Shown here: in pieces, positions 17,685-25,189 of the stretch
Position numbering within the stretch: position 1 is the stretch's first letter
Layout of the letters: every line of letters starts with the position of its first letter
NCBI GenBank assembly: GCA_021228405.1
Contig: JAJQRF010000012.1
Span: forward strand, 62,001-126,000
Length of the DNA stretch: 64,000 bases
DNA from: Pyrinomonadaceae bacterium
GTDB taxonomy: Bacteria; Acidobacteriota; Blastocatellia; Pyrinomonadales; Pyrinomonadaceae
Reading direction: 5' to 3'
The notes under the pieces: generated by a model
What the model saw: only the letters and a program-made list of their open reading frames with translations
Told to the model about the DNA's origin: nothing
The model's database searches: none
Position numbers and translations under genes: made by a program

Positions 17685-18989
17685 ATGACACCGACGACAA
17701 GCGAAGAAATACTGAAATACAACCGCGGATTCGGCAACGAGTTTGCGACCGAAGCGGTGAAGGGCGCGTTGCCTGTGGGAATGAATTCGCCGCAGAAAGC
17801 ACCGCTCGGGCTTTATGCCGAACAGTTTTCGGGAACGGCTTTTACCGTTCCGCGCGTTCACAATCGACGAACTTGGACGTATCGCATTCGCCCGTCGGTG
17901 CTTCATAAACCGTTTACGCGGATCGAAAACGATCTGATCGTTTCAAATTTCAATGCGCTCGAAACTACGCCGAATCAACTGCGCTGGAATCCTTTGCCGA
18001 TGCCGCAAACGGAAACGGATTTTATCGACGGAATGACAACGATTGCGGGAAACGGCGATCTTTTTTCGCAAGCCGGCATCGCGATTCACATTTTCGCCTG
18101 TAATAAATCGATGACCGAACGATTTTTCTACAACGCCGACGGCGAAATGCTCGTCGTCGCGGAGAAAAACCGCATTCGTTTTTTGACCGAACTCGGTATT
18201 TTGGAGATCGGTTCGGGCGAAATCGCCGTTATTCCGCGCGGTTTGAAGTTCCGCGTCGAGCTTCCCGACGGCGAAGCGCGTGGTTATATCTGCGAAAACT
18301 ACGGCGCACAGTTTCGTCTGCCCGATCTTGGACCGATCGGCGCGAACGGGTTGGCGAATTCGCGCGATTTTGAAACGCCCGTTGCGTGGTTCGAGGATAA
18401 GGAAGGCGATTTTGAATTGGTCGCAAAGTTCGGCGGAAATCTTTGGAGTTGCGAGATCACACATTCGCCCTGCGATGTCGTCGGCTGGCACGGAAACTAT
18501 GCGCCTTACAAATACGATCTGCGAAGATTCAACACAATTGGAAGCATTTCCTTCGATCATCCCGACCCTTCGATCTTTACCGTTCTAACTTCGCCTTCGG
18601 GCGAAACGGGCGTGGCAAACTGCGATTTCGTGATCTTTCCCGACCGTTGGCTCGTCGCCGAAAATACGTTCCGTCCGCCGTGGTATCACCGCAATTATAT
18701 GTCGGAATATATGGGTTTGTGCTACGGGCAATACGACGCAAAGGAAGAAGGCTTCGTTGCAGGCGGCGGTTCGCTTCATAATTGTATGTCGGCGCACGGT
18801 CCCGACCTCGACGCGTTTGAAAAGGCTTCCAATGCCGACCTGCAACCGCAAAAACTTTCGGGAACGATGGCGTTTATGTTTGAATCGCGCTACATCATCC
18901 GCCCGACGAAGTTTGCGATGGAAACTTCCGAATTACAGCACGAATATTTTGAAGTCTGGCAGAAATTAAAGAAGAATTTCAAAGCGTGA
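17685..18989 (+). CDS. hmgA: Homogentisate 1,2-dioxygenase
   Basis: A 434-residue protein from the ATG at 17685 ([20 protein letters not shown]). An in-frame upstream extension to 17607 would translate the inverted repeat and is rejected. The iron-site region is intact: [13 protein letters not shown] (His and Glu ligands) and [12 protein letters not shown] (second His). It opens the ring of homogentisate to maleylacetoacetate. The isomerase and fumarylacetoacetase that complete the pathway are absent from this window. Confidence 0.97.
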   Translation: MTPTTSEEILKYNRGFGNEFATEAVKGALPVGMNSPQKAPLGLYAEQFSGTAFTVPRVHNRRTWTYRIRPSVLHKPFTRIENDLIVSNFNALETTPNQLRWNPLPMPQTETDFIDGMTTIAGNGDLFSQAGIAIHIFACNKSMTERFFYNADGEMLVVAEKNRIRFLTELGILEIGSGEIAVIPRGLKFRVELPDGEARGYICENYGAQFRLPDLGPIGANGLANSRDFETPVAWFEDKEGDFELVAKFGGNLWSCEITHSPCDVVGWHGNYAPYKYDLRRFNTIGSISFDHPDPSIFTVLTSPSGETGVANCDFVIFPDRWLVAENTFRPPWYHRNYMSEYMGLCYGQYDAKEEGFVAGGGSLHNCMSAHGPDLDAFEKASNADLQPQKLSGTMAFMFESRYIIRPTKFAMETSELQHEYFEVWQKLKKNFKA

Positions 18990-18996
18990 ATTGATT

Positions 18997-19052
18997 AAAA
19001 CAGAGAAAAGCGGAGCGTTCTTATAAGAGAGCGTTCCGCTTTTCTCTGTTTT
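18997..19052 (+). terminator. Strong terminator after hmgA
   Basis: A 25-bp stem with two G-U pairs (18997-19021 with 19028-19052), a 6-nt loop and a T-run. The two arms contain AGAGAAAAGCGGA and its complement. It closes the tyrosine operon. Confidence 0.9.
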
Positions 19053-19260
19053 TGCCTTTCAATTAATGCACTGCTTATGGTTTTGCCTCTGATTCGGTTG
19101 TTTGATTTGCCGATTTCTCCACGATTGTCCTTGAAAACGATAATAACTTTTTGTCGAGCAAACGGCGCGATGTTGTTCCGGATAGGATTGAAACCATAAT
19201 TAACGAATCGGTCATAAGTTTGCACAAAAATAGGGTTGCGCGGGGATATGCGCGGGAGCA

Positions 19261-19344
19261 ATTACGAATTTCAAATTACGAATTACGAATTTTTCAAATA
19301 TTTTACGGGATTTTTTGAAATTCGTAATTCGTAATTCGTAATTG
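19261..19344. repeat. Word-type inverted repeat (ATTACGA)
   Basis: The left arm at 19261-19290 and right arm at 19317-19344 consist of repeated ATTACGA/TTCGTAA words. It abuts the 3' end of the minus-strand gene at 19349 and shares its word with the repeat at 26108. The remaining gap from 19053 to 19260 holds no gene I can support. Confidence 0.8.
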
Positions 19345-19348
19345 CAAC

Positions 19349-20035
19349 TTACGGGTTGACCGTGACATAGACGATGTCCGAAGGCTGTCCGTAGTTTTGG
19401 TTTTTCTTTTTCAGCTGGACGCGGGCTTGAAATTGTTCGGGCTGTCCGGGGACGGTCGGGGTAATGACGACATCGACCGATTTGCCGTTGGCGGTTTTGA
19501 CCAATTCCCAGCTGACCGCGCCTTTTCGCAGGATGAGAACGTCCCACATATCCGCGTCGCTTCTGTTGGAAACGATAACTGAAAACGTATAACCCGTTTG
19601 CGCCGAATCCGTCTGAATTTTGGGTTTAACGATTCCGGGAACGACATTGTTTGACGCGTCGATCAGATCGAGCGCGAGTTTTGCGGCTTCGGTGGCGGTC
19701 TTTTGACGCTTCCAGAGCTGGTCGCGGTCGCGCGAACGTTTCTCGATTCCCGCAGATGTCGGCGCGGTCAGCGAAAGCGTCGGCGCGCTCATCATTTCCC
19801 CGACGGAATCGCCGTCATTTCCGCGAATCAAGGCGCGTTTAATGCCGTGTGCCGTCGTTTTGTATTCATTGACGAGTTCGCAAAACTCCATAATTGCTTC
19901 CATATTGTCGCAATCTCTGCTAAGTTCGGCGATGTCGGCGGCACTTGCTCCGACTTCCGCTTTAAATTGTTCGATCGATTGCTTCTGAATCCGTAAATGA
20001 TTCAAAAGCCCTGCATCGCTGTCATAATCAGGCAT
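19349..20035 (-). CDS. Hypothetical protein, unknown family
   Basis: A 228-residue protein without signal peptide or membrane segment. The N-terminal half is helical and charged (HLRIQKQSIEQFKAEVG...). The C-terminal half (about residues 135-228) looks like a beta-sandwich of fibronectin-III or CARDB character (TGYTFSVIVSNRSDADMWDV, PTVPGQPEQFQARV). A good Shine-Dalgarno (GGAGG) lies upstream of the ATG. It is flanked by repeats on both sides. I do not recognise the family. Confidence 0.75.
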   Translation of the reverse strand: MPDYDSDAGLLNHLRIQKQSIEQFKAEVGASAADIAELSRDCDNMEAIMEFCELVNEYKTTAHGIKRALIRGNDGDSVGEMMSAPTLSLTAPTSAGIEKRSRDRDQLWKRQKTATEAAKLALDLIDASNNVVPGIVKPKIQTDSAQTGYTFSVIVSNRSDADMWDVLILRKGAVSWELVKTANGKSVDVVITPTVPGQPEQFQARVQLKKKNQNYGQPSDIVYVTVNP

Positions 20036-20110
20036 TTGGTTTATCCTCCGTTAGAATTTATTTGCATATTAGCATAAGTTTTTTTGATTGCAACAACATT
20101 TTTACATCAA

Positions 20111-20425
20111 AAAACATCCGCGGCGGATCAAAAACCATCCGTGACAAAAGCAAATTCATCTGCGACGAAGCCGATCGCAAGTCAGACAGAGCCTGTCGGA
20201 GTTCCGACGGATCAAATCGCAAGTCAGACGGAGCCTGTCGGAGTTAAGACAGAGCCGATCGCAAGTCAGACGGGAACAATCGCAACTGCGACGAAGACTG
20301 CCGGAGTCGGTTTTGAATTTGTCGCAGTTGATTTTGAGTTTGCCGGAGTCGGTTTTGAGTTTGTCGCAGTTGATTTTGAGTTTGTCGGAGTCGGTTTTGA
20401 GCCCGTCGCAGTTACTTTAACGCAA
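20111..20425. repeat. 21-bp periodic array A (15 units)
   Basis: Fifteen consecutive units start at 20111 and every 21 bp after it (20132, 20153, 20174 ... 20405) with no indels. The later units share a core such as GTCGGAGTTNNGAC or GTCGCAGTTGATTTTGAG; the first three are degenerate. Odd and even units alternate (GCCGGAGTCGG versus GTCGCAGTTGA), giving a 42-bp superperiod at the right end. Open frames here exist because 21 is divisible by 3 and are not evidence of coding. It abuts the repeat cluster at 20433. Confidence 0.9.
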
Positions 20426-20432
20426 AAGGATT

Positions 20433-20645
20433 GGTAAAAACTTAAACTAATTTCCTTTGAACGTAAACTTAACAAAAAAATTCTGAAAGGATTCTGTCCG
20501 TTGATGTGCGGAAAGGCTTTGCCTTTCCGTAAATCAAAATGATCGGTAAAAACTTAAACTAATTTTCTTTGAACATAAACTTAATAAAAAAGTTCTGAAA
20601 GGGCTCTGCCCGCTGATGTGCGAAAAGGCTTTGCCTTTCCGCAAG
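20433..20645. repeat. Two direct copies of a ~100-bp repeat (113-bp spacing)
   Basis: Copies start at 20433 and 20546 with GGTAAAAACTTAAACTAATT, differ at scattered positions and both end in the palindrome GGCTTTGCCTTTCC. They follow array A immediately. Confidence 0.85.
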
Positions 20646-20659
20646 ATTATTCCCGATTT

Positions 20660-20701
20660 CTGAGGCTCTGCCTCCGGTTTGATTCGGAGGTAGAGCCTCA
20701 G
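20660..20701. repeat. Hairpin repeat CTGAGGCTCTGCCTCC
   Basis: Arms at 20660-20675 and 20686-20701 pair along 16 bp with one mismatch and a 10-nt loop. Confidence 0.8.
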
Positions 20702-20714
20702 ATTATTGAAAAGC

Positions 20715-20852
20715 GATTTACGGAAAGGCAAAGCCTTTCCGCACATCAGGCGGCAAAGCCGCGATTGATTTATTTTTAACAAATCATAAATTTGAGCTTT
20801 GATTTACGGAAAGGCAAAGCCTTCCCGCACATCGGGCAACAAAGCCGCGATT
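20715..20852. repeat. Two copies of a ~52-bp repeat with GGAAAGGCAAAGCC
   Basis: Copies at 20715-20767 and 20801-20852 share GATTTACGGAAAGGCAAAG and then GCACATCRGG. They are in the opposite orientation to the related ends of the 20433 and 20546 copies, so the island contains both orientations. Confidence 0.8.
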
Positions 20853-20893
20853 GCCGGATTTAAATACTACAACAAAATTAAGTTAGATTGAAT

Positions 20894-21042
20894 AAAAACT
20901 CCCCTTCTTAAAAAAGGAGGGGTGACGCGAAGCGGCGGGGTGGTTAGTGCAAGTTTAGAAATTCGAGTGATCGATCTTGCAATCAAACCACCCCGTCCGC
21001 GAAGCGCGTCCACCCCTCCTTAAAAAAGGAGGGGAGTTTTTT
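20894..21042. repeat. Large inverted-repeat element with CTCCCC...GGGGAG ends
   Basis: The ends AACTCCCCTTCTTAAAAAAG and its reverse complement flank inner arms GGCGGGGTGGTT / AACCACCCCG around about 40 bp of unique sequence. The overall form is a short non-coding, MITE-like element. Similar CTCCCCTCC...GGAGGGGTG elements are, from memory, widespread in bacterial intergenic regions. Confidence 0.75.
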
Positions 21043-21069
21043 GGTTTCATTTAATATTGTGTGAATACT

Positions 21070-21197
21070 TAAGTAGTGAGGCAAAATTATAAATATTAAT
21101 GCGCGTTTAGAGTCCCGCCTTCAGGCGGCTTCACCGCAACGAAAAGCCGCCTGAAGACGGGACTCTAAACTATAAATCTATTTTGCCCGACTACTTA
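21070..21197. repeat. MITE-like element with nested inverted repeats
   Basis: The inner hairpin pairs 21105-21131 with 21144-21170 (27 bp, one mismatch; GTTTAGAGTCCCGCC). The outer arms TAAGTAGTGAGGCAAAAT and a near reverse complement at about 21175-21197 enclose it. No open frame lies inside. Confidence 0.75.
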
Positions 21198-21235
21198 TTT
21201 TGAACAGATCATAGTTTGAGCTTTGTTTAGGTTAT

Positions 21236-21330
21236 TCAAACTAAATCTTGAACTCTGAAGGCTAAAAATTTCAAACTAAACTTTGAACTCTGAAGGTTAA
21301 AAATTTCAAATTAAACTTTGAACTCTGAAC
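21236..21330. repeat. 35-bp direct tandem repeat, 2.7 copies
   Basis: Units start at 21236, 21271 and 21306 with TCAAACTAAACTTTGAACTC. The last copy ends at the stop codon of the DHH gene. Confidence 0.85.
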
Positions 21331-22289
21331 TAATCGGGAAATTGAAGCTGTGCGATGATTTCCTTCATATATTGCTTGCCTAAATCCAGATCATCGGGTT
21401 TTAAGGAAACCGCGCCGACCACGGCGTGACCGCCGCCGCCGTATCTTTCGCAGATTTCGGCGATATTGTGCAGACGCGGACGCGGCGACCACGGATTCGA
21501 GCCGACGGAAATCTTCGTGCGGAATTTGCTCTGCGTGAGCGAAACGTTGTAGGTCGTTTCGGGGAAAAAATAATACGGGATAAATTTGTTGTAGCCTTCG
21601 ATGCCGTCTTCGGTGAGGTCAAAGCTGACCACGCCGCGTTCGTATTTCGAGCGGGCTTTGATAATCTCGACGCTTTTCCAGTGCAGTTCGAGAATCGGCG
21701 CGAGTTTCGCCTGAATTTCTTCGCTTTCAATGATCTCGTCGAGCGTTTTTTCCATCAAATCCCTGATAATTTTCTCGACAAACTTTTCGTCCTTTTCGCC
21801 TTCGATGACCTGCATCAGCTTTAACGCCGACGAACGAAGCTCGACGCATTGCGCCGGTGATTCATAAAGCGCGCCGTCGATGATATGCGCCCATTCGATC
21901 AGTTCGGCAAGGCGTTCGTCTTCAAAACCGAACTTTTCCTTGGCGATTCGCGCAATAAATTCGGCGCAGGACTTGCTCTGCGTGTCGAGAAACTTTTTGC
22001 CGCTCGTGTCGGCTTTGAAATGCGCTTCGTCGGCTTCGGACAAAAACGCCGATTGGTGATGATCGAACCACCACGTCAGGCGGTCGTCGGGGCAATATTT
22101 GAAATCGACGATGGCATTTTCGTCGCCGTCGAACTGATCGCAGTCAAACGCATTGCCGGCGCGGTGCATCGTCGGCGTGTAGAAGATTTCCGCTTCGTTA
22201 TCGACAACGGTGCGGTAAAATTTGCTGAAAATCGCGGCGGAAGAAACGCCGTCGAAACAATTTCCGTGATAAAGTATGCGAAGTTTCAT
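21330..22289 (-). CDS. DHH/DHHA1 superfamily phosphoesterase
   Basis: A 319-residue protein from the ATG at 22289 (MKLRILYHGNCFDG). Motif I is YHGNCFDGVSSA, the DHH motif is WFDHHQSAF, and the DHHA1-type C-terminal motif is RYGGGGHAVVGAV. Family members hydrolyse cyclic dinucleotides, nanoRNA, polyphosphate or exopolyphosphate with Mn2+; this one is of the NrnA/oligoribonuclease-like general type, but the substrate cannot be set by sequence alone. A longer in-frame start at 22352 is not supported by similarity. Confidence 0.88.
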   Translation of the reverse strand: MKLRILYHGNCFDGVSSAAIFSKFYRTVVDNEAEIFYTPTMHRAGNAFDCDQFDGDENAIVDFKYCPDDRLTWWFDHHQSAFLSEADEAHFKADTSGKKFLDTQSKSCAEFIARIAKEKFGFEDERLAELIEWAHIIDGALYESPAQCVELRSSALKLMQVIEGEKDEKFVEKIIRDLMEKTLDEIIESEEIQAKLAPILELHWKSVEIIKARSKYERGVVSFDLTEDGIEGYNKFIPYYFFPETTYNVSLTQSKFRTKISVGSNPWSPRPRLHNIAEICERYGGGGHAVVGAVSLKPDDLDLGKQYMKEIIAQLQFPD

Positions 22290-22360
22290 ATAATTTTCAA
22301 TGCCTTTCGAGGCAAAACATTTTAGAGTAGTTGGCGAAAAGGTTTTCGTCAAGCAAAGTT

Positions 22361-22807
22361 ATGAATATTCGTTTGGCAAACGCGTCGGATGCCGCCGATC
22401 TCGTCGAATTTAATCAGGCAATGGCACTCGAAACCGAAGGAAAAAGGCTCGATTCGCAAGTTCTGAAAAGCGGGGTCGAAGCCGTCTTTCAGGACGAAAA
22501 GAAAGGCTTTTACGTCGTGACCGAAGCGGACGCTGAAATAGTCGGCGGTTTGATGGTTACGTTTGAATGGAGCGATTGGCGCAACAGCTGGTTCTGGTGG
22601 ATTCAGAGCGTCTATATTCTGCCCGAATATCGCGGTCGCAGTATCTATCGTCTGATGTATGAATTTGTCAAAAACAAGGCAAATCAGGAAAAAAACGTCT
22701 GCGGTTTCCGCCTTTACGTCGAAAAGGAAAACGTCAACGCGCAAAAAGTTTACGAAAAACTCGGAATGGAAAGCTCGCACTATCTGATGTATGAAGAAAT
22801 GATTTAA
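22361..22807 (+). CDS. GNAT family N-acetyltransferase
   Basis: A 148-residue protein from MNIRLANASDAADLVEFNQA. The acetyl-CoA pyrophosphate loop is in ILPEYRGRSIYRLMYEFV (motif A, Q/RxxGxG/A form relaxed to YRGRSI), and the C-terminal VYEKLGMESSHYLMYEE is typical of the fold. It is divergent from the DHH gene. The acceptor substrate is unknown. Confidence 0.9.
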   Translation: MNIRLANASDAADLVEFNQAMALETEGKRLDSQVLKSGVEAVFQDEKKGFYVVTEADAEIVGGLMVTFEWSDWRNSWFWWIQSVYILPEYRGRSIYRLMYEFVKNKANQEKNVCGFRLYVEKENVNAQKVYEKLGMESSHYLMYEEMI

Positions 22808-22814
22808 AAGAAAA

Positions 22815-22851
22815 AAGCCGTGGATTTATCTGAGTAATAAATCCACGGCTT
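22815..22851 (-). terminator. Terminator hairpin between GNAT and the zinc-ribbon protein gene
   Basis: A 14-bp perfect stem AAGCCGTGGATTTA (22815-22828 with 22838-22851). On the minus strand it is followed by a T-run, so it best serves the minus-strand gene at 22976, though it can stop both. Confidence 0.7.
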
Positions 22852-22975
22852 GTAAAACATTTAAAGAGCAAAATTTGAAAGTGAAAATTGTAGATATGAG
22901 TTAAGCAGATATAAATGTTCACCCTATAAAGAATATGAAATGCACTCCCAAGTTTTGCTCTTCAAACTTCAAATA

Positions 22976-23227
22976 TCATTCCGCACTATGTATCGGCGGA
23001 TAATAGAAACTACCAAATGTTCTCAAAGTTTCAGGATCAAAATGTCTTCGCGCCCCGCAACCCAAACACACTCTATAACCCGTTTTTCCGCGTGAAAAAG
23101 GTCGGCTCAAATCCTGGTGCCCGCACCCGAATAGTTTTGCAAAAAAGCCGACCTTCTCACCGAAAAAATTGTTGTCAACCGCATTTTCTTCCACGCCTAA
23201 ACGATTTTGAATAAAAGTTGCTGACAT
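22976..23227 (-). CDS. Small protein with putative zinc-binding CxxC site
   Basis: An 83-residue protein with a good Shine-Dalgarno (AAGGGG) upstream. Three cysteines fall in LFGCGHQDLSRPF and YRVCLGCGARRHFD, giving a likely C-x2-H ... C-x2-C zinc ribbon with CGH and CLGC. The end is aromatic and conserved-looking (FYYPPIH). I do not recognise a named family. It has its own terminator, supporting a real gene. Confidence 0.7.
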   Translation of the reverse strand: MSATFIQNRLGVEENAVDNNFFGEKVGFFAKLFGCGHQDLSRPFSRGKTGYRVCLGCGARRHFDPETLRTFGSFYYPPIHSAE

Positions 23228-23531
23228 GACCTACCCCTTGCTCGTTCTAAATGCCCTTGTTCGTAAAAAAACCTAAAAAACCTAACTTCCGCTTGCCCGT
23301 TTGATACCTCACGAATATTAGTTACCGGAGATGCTTTACTTATTAGCAACCACCGTGCCATAAACCAAAAACGTGCCTGTTACGATTTAACTGTTGAAAT
23401 ATATGAACTTTTGCAAATCATACGTTTTTCATACAGGTGTCTTTAATACATACATTTTTTATTTAAAGTTTTGCCGACTGTCTGATTTTAGTTCACTGTG
23501 AATCATTTTCGGTTTGTGTTTTAATAAATCT
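23228..23531. other. Intergenic, 304 bp, no feature recognised
   Basis: An AT-rich divergent region with a loosely repeated CATACxTTTTT. No RNA gene or operator is recognised. Confidence 0.5.
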
Positions 23532-23819
23532 ATGAATAAACTCAGCGAAGCGGAATTTTCACGTTTGTGCGACGGAATTTATCAAGACCGTAAGATAATC
23601 TGGAAACATAATCCGGTCGGCACAAAGGAAGAAATCCTGCTCTGGATGCTGATGAGCGTTTTGGTCAGCTATCTCAGTCTTTCGGAAATGGAAACGCCTT
23701 GCTTTACGGGAAAACCTGATTCGGAAACATACAAACAAGCAATAATTTTTATTTTGCGGGATAGAAAAACCGAAGATTTTGATGCGGAGAAATATCTCGC
23801 TGATCTGGTAAAAGAATGA
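23532..23819 (+). CDS. Small hypothetical protein coupled to MBL hydrolase
   Basis: A 95-residue protein from MNKLSEAEFSRLCDGIYQDR. It is mostly helical, with one hydrophobic segment (LLWMLMSVLVSYLSL). No family is recognised. Its stop overlaps the start of the MBL-fold hydrolase gene by 4 nt (ATGATAA arrangement at 23816-23819), which suggests co-translation and a functional partnership, an inference only. Confidence 0.75.
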   Translation: MNKLSEAEFSRLCDGIYQDRKIIWKHNPVGTKEEILLWMLMSVLVSYLSLSEMETPCFTGKPDSETYKQAIIFILRDRKTEDFDAEKYLADLVKE

Positions 23820-24508
23820 TAATCGAAACCTTTGTCTTAACGCCGTTTCAGCAAAATACGCGTGTTCTGGTCTGCGGAGAAACGAAAAAAGCGATCTGCA
23901 TCGATCCCGGCGCGGAATCCGGCGAACTCGTTTCTTTTTTGAACAACAATAATTACGAACTGCAAGCCGTCACGCTGACGCACGCGCATCTCGATCACGC
24001 GGGCGGCGTAAAAGCTCTGCACGAAAGTTTTCCGAAAGCGGAAATTTTACTGCACAAAGACGACGAAGATTTGTATTACGGACTTCCGCAACAGCCTTTG
24101 ATGATGGGTTTGCCGCAGCATCAGTTGAAAGCACTCGGTTTTGAATACGACCCGCCGCCGAAGCTGACGCGAAATTGGGAAGACGGCGAAGTTTACGCGG
24201 TCGGAAACCTGCGTTTCAAGGTTCTTCACTGTCCAGGGCACACGCGCGGACACGTCGTTTTTGCCGAAGAAACCGAGAAAAAGGTCTTTGTCGGCGATTG
24301 TCTGTTTGAAGGCTCGATCGGCAGAACCGATCTTCCCGGCGGCGATTACGATCAATTGATAAATTCGATCAGGAAAAAAATTCTCACGCTCGGCGATGAT
24401 TTTATCGTTTATTCGGGACACGGAAACGAAACGACCACCGGCAGAGAAAAACAAACGAATCCGTTTCTGACGCGCTCAACTCCGACGTTGCGCGGACGTT
24501 TTATTTAA
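23816..24508 (+). CDS. MBL-fold metallo-hydrolase, glyoxalase II-like
   Basis: A 230-residue cytosolic hydrolase. Metal ligands are in THAHLDHAGG, CPGHTRGHVVF, FVGDCLFEGSIGRTD and YSGHGNETTTGREK, the full set for a dinuclear zinc/iron site. The GRTDLPGGD segment is typical of the YcbL/hydroxyacylglutathione hydrolase subgroup. The likely reaction is thioester hydrolysis. It overlaps the small upstream gene. Confidence 0.92.
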   Translation: MIIETFVLTPFQQNTRVLVCGETKKAICIDPGAESGELVSFLNNNNYELQAVTLTHAHLDHAGGVKALHESFPKAEILLHKDDEDLYYGLPQQPLMMGLPQHQLKALGFEYDPPPKLTRNWEDGEVYAVGNLRFKVLHCPGHTRGHVVFAEETEKKVFVGDCLFEGSIGRTDLPGGDYDQLINSIRKKILTLGDDFIVYSGHGNETTTGREKQTNPFLTRSTPTLRGRFI

Positions 24509-24518
24509 GGTCAAAGAA

Positions 24519-24556
24519 AAAAAGGAAGGGTTTTGAGATACGAACTCTTCCTTTTT
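24519..24556. terminator. Bidirectional terminator
   Basis: A 14-bp stem AAAAAGGAAGGGTT / AACTCTTCCTTTTT (one G-U pair) between the convergent MBL and hemoglobin genes, with T-runs on both strands. Confidence 0.85.
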
Positions 24557-24563
24557 CCTTCTT

Positions 24564-25040
24564 TTACTTCTGCTTTTCGACAATATCCTTCTTCAATCCG
24601 CCGATCGCCGTCAAAACTTCCATTTTTTCCTTTTCAGGCACTTTGAATTTATTCAGCGTATCCGTCAGATGCTTGACGCTGATATTCCATTCTTCTTCGG
24701 TAATTTCCAAACCCGTGTGAACGGTTTTCATATCGCGACCGTTGTATGCACAAGGTCCGCCGGTTGCCATACAAAGAAAATCGATGACGTGCTGTCGCAG
24801 TCTTTTGGTCGAATCATCGCTCAAACCGATGAAAAACTTGCCGAGTTTCTTGTCGTTAATTAATCTGCCCGCAAAATCGTCAGTCACGGCGGCAAGCGCG
24901 TCATAACCGCCGAGTCGTTCGTAAAGCGGCTTTTCCTTGCCCACCATTGTCTGCGCCGAAACGGATAACGAACCGATCAGGACGAACGCGAAAAAAAACA
25001 AAACAGGGGTCGTTTTTCTATACAAATAAAGTGATTTCAT
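24564..25040 (-). CDS. Group 1 truncated hemoglobin with signal peptide
   Basis: A 158-residue protein. A signal peptide (VLFFFAFVLIGSLSVSAQ) precedes the trHb1 fold: LYERLGGYDALAAVTDDF, the E-helix end FLCMATGGPCAYNG, and the proximal histidine in MKTVHTGLEIT. Group 1 truncated hemoglobins bind O2 and NO and can act as NO dioxygenases or redox proteins; almost all are cytosolic, so a periplasmic location is noteworthy. AAGGAG lies 8 nt upstream of the ATG. Confidence 0.92.
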   Translation of the reverse strand: MKSLYLYRKTTPVLFFFAFVLIGSLSVSAQTMVGKEKPLYERLGGYDALAAVTDDFAGRLINDKKLGKFFIGLSDDSTKRLRQHVIDFLCMATGGPCAYNGRDMKTVHTGLEITEEEWNISVKHLTDTLNKFKVPEKEKMEVLTAIGGLKKDIVEKQK

Positions 25041-25189
25041 TTTTTAGCTCCTTAATAAATAGAATCTGAAATAGTTTTCAGACGAATTTTCGAGCTTTAC
25101 CGAAAAACGGATTCACTTTTTTCACGAAAATATTTACGGCGTGTTATGCTTGAAAAAATTCTTAAATTTCAAATTACTCGGAGAAAAAA

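Noticed and set aside
18995-19261. Minus-strand 88-residue frame
   Set aside because: It begins in repeat-adjacent sequence, covers the hmgA terminator and has no ribosome site or recognisable family; possibly an old gene remnant.
20111-20425. CRISPR array
   Set aside because: Units are 21 bp with no 30-nt spacers, cores vary and no cas genes are nearby; the same applies to arrays at 46305 and 57750.
20084-20437. Coding sequence for a heptapeptide-repeat protein
   Set aside because: TTG start without a ribosome site; openness follows from the 21-bp period. Kept as a repeat, with coding left open in the findings.
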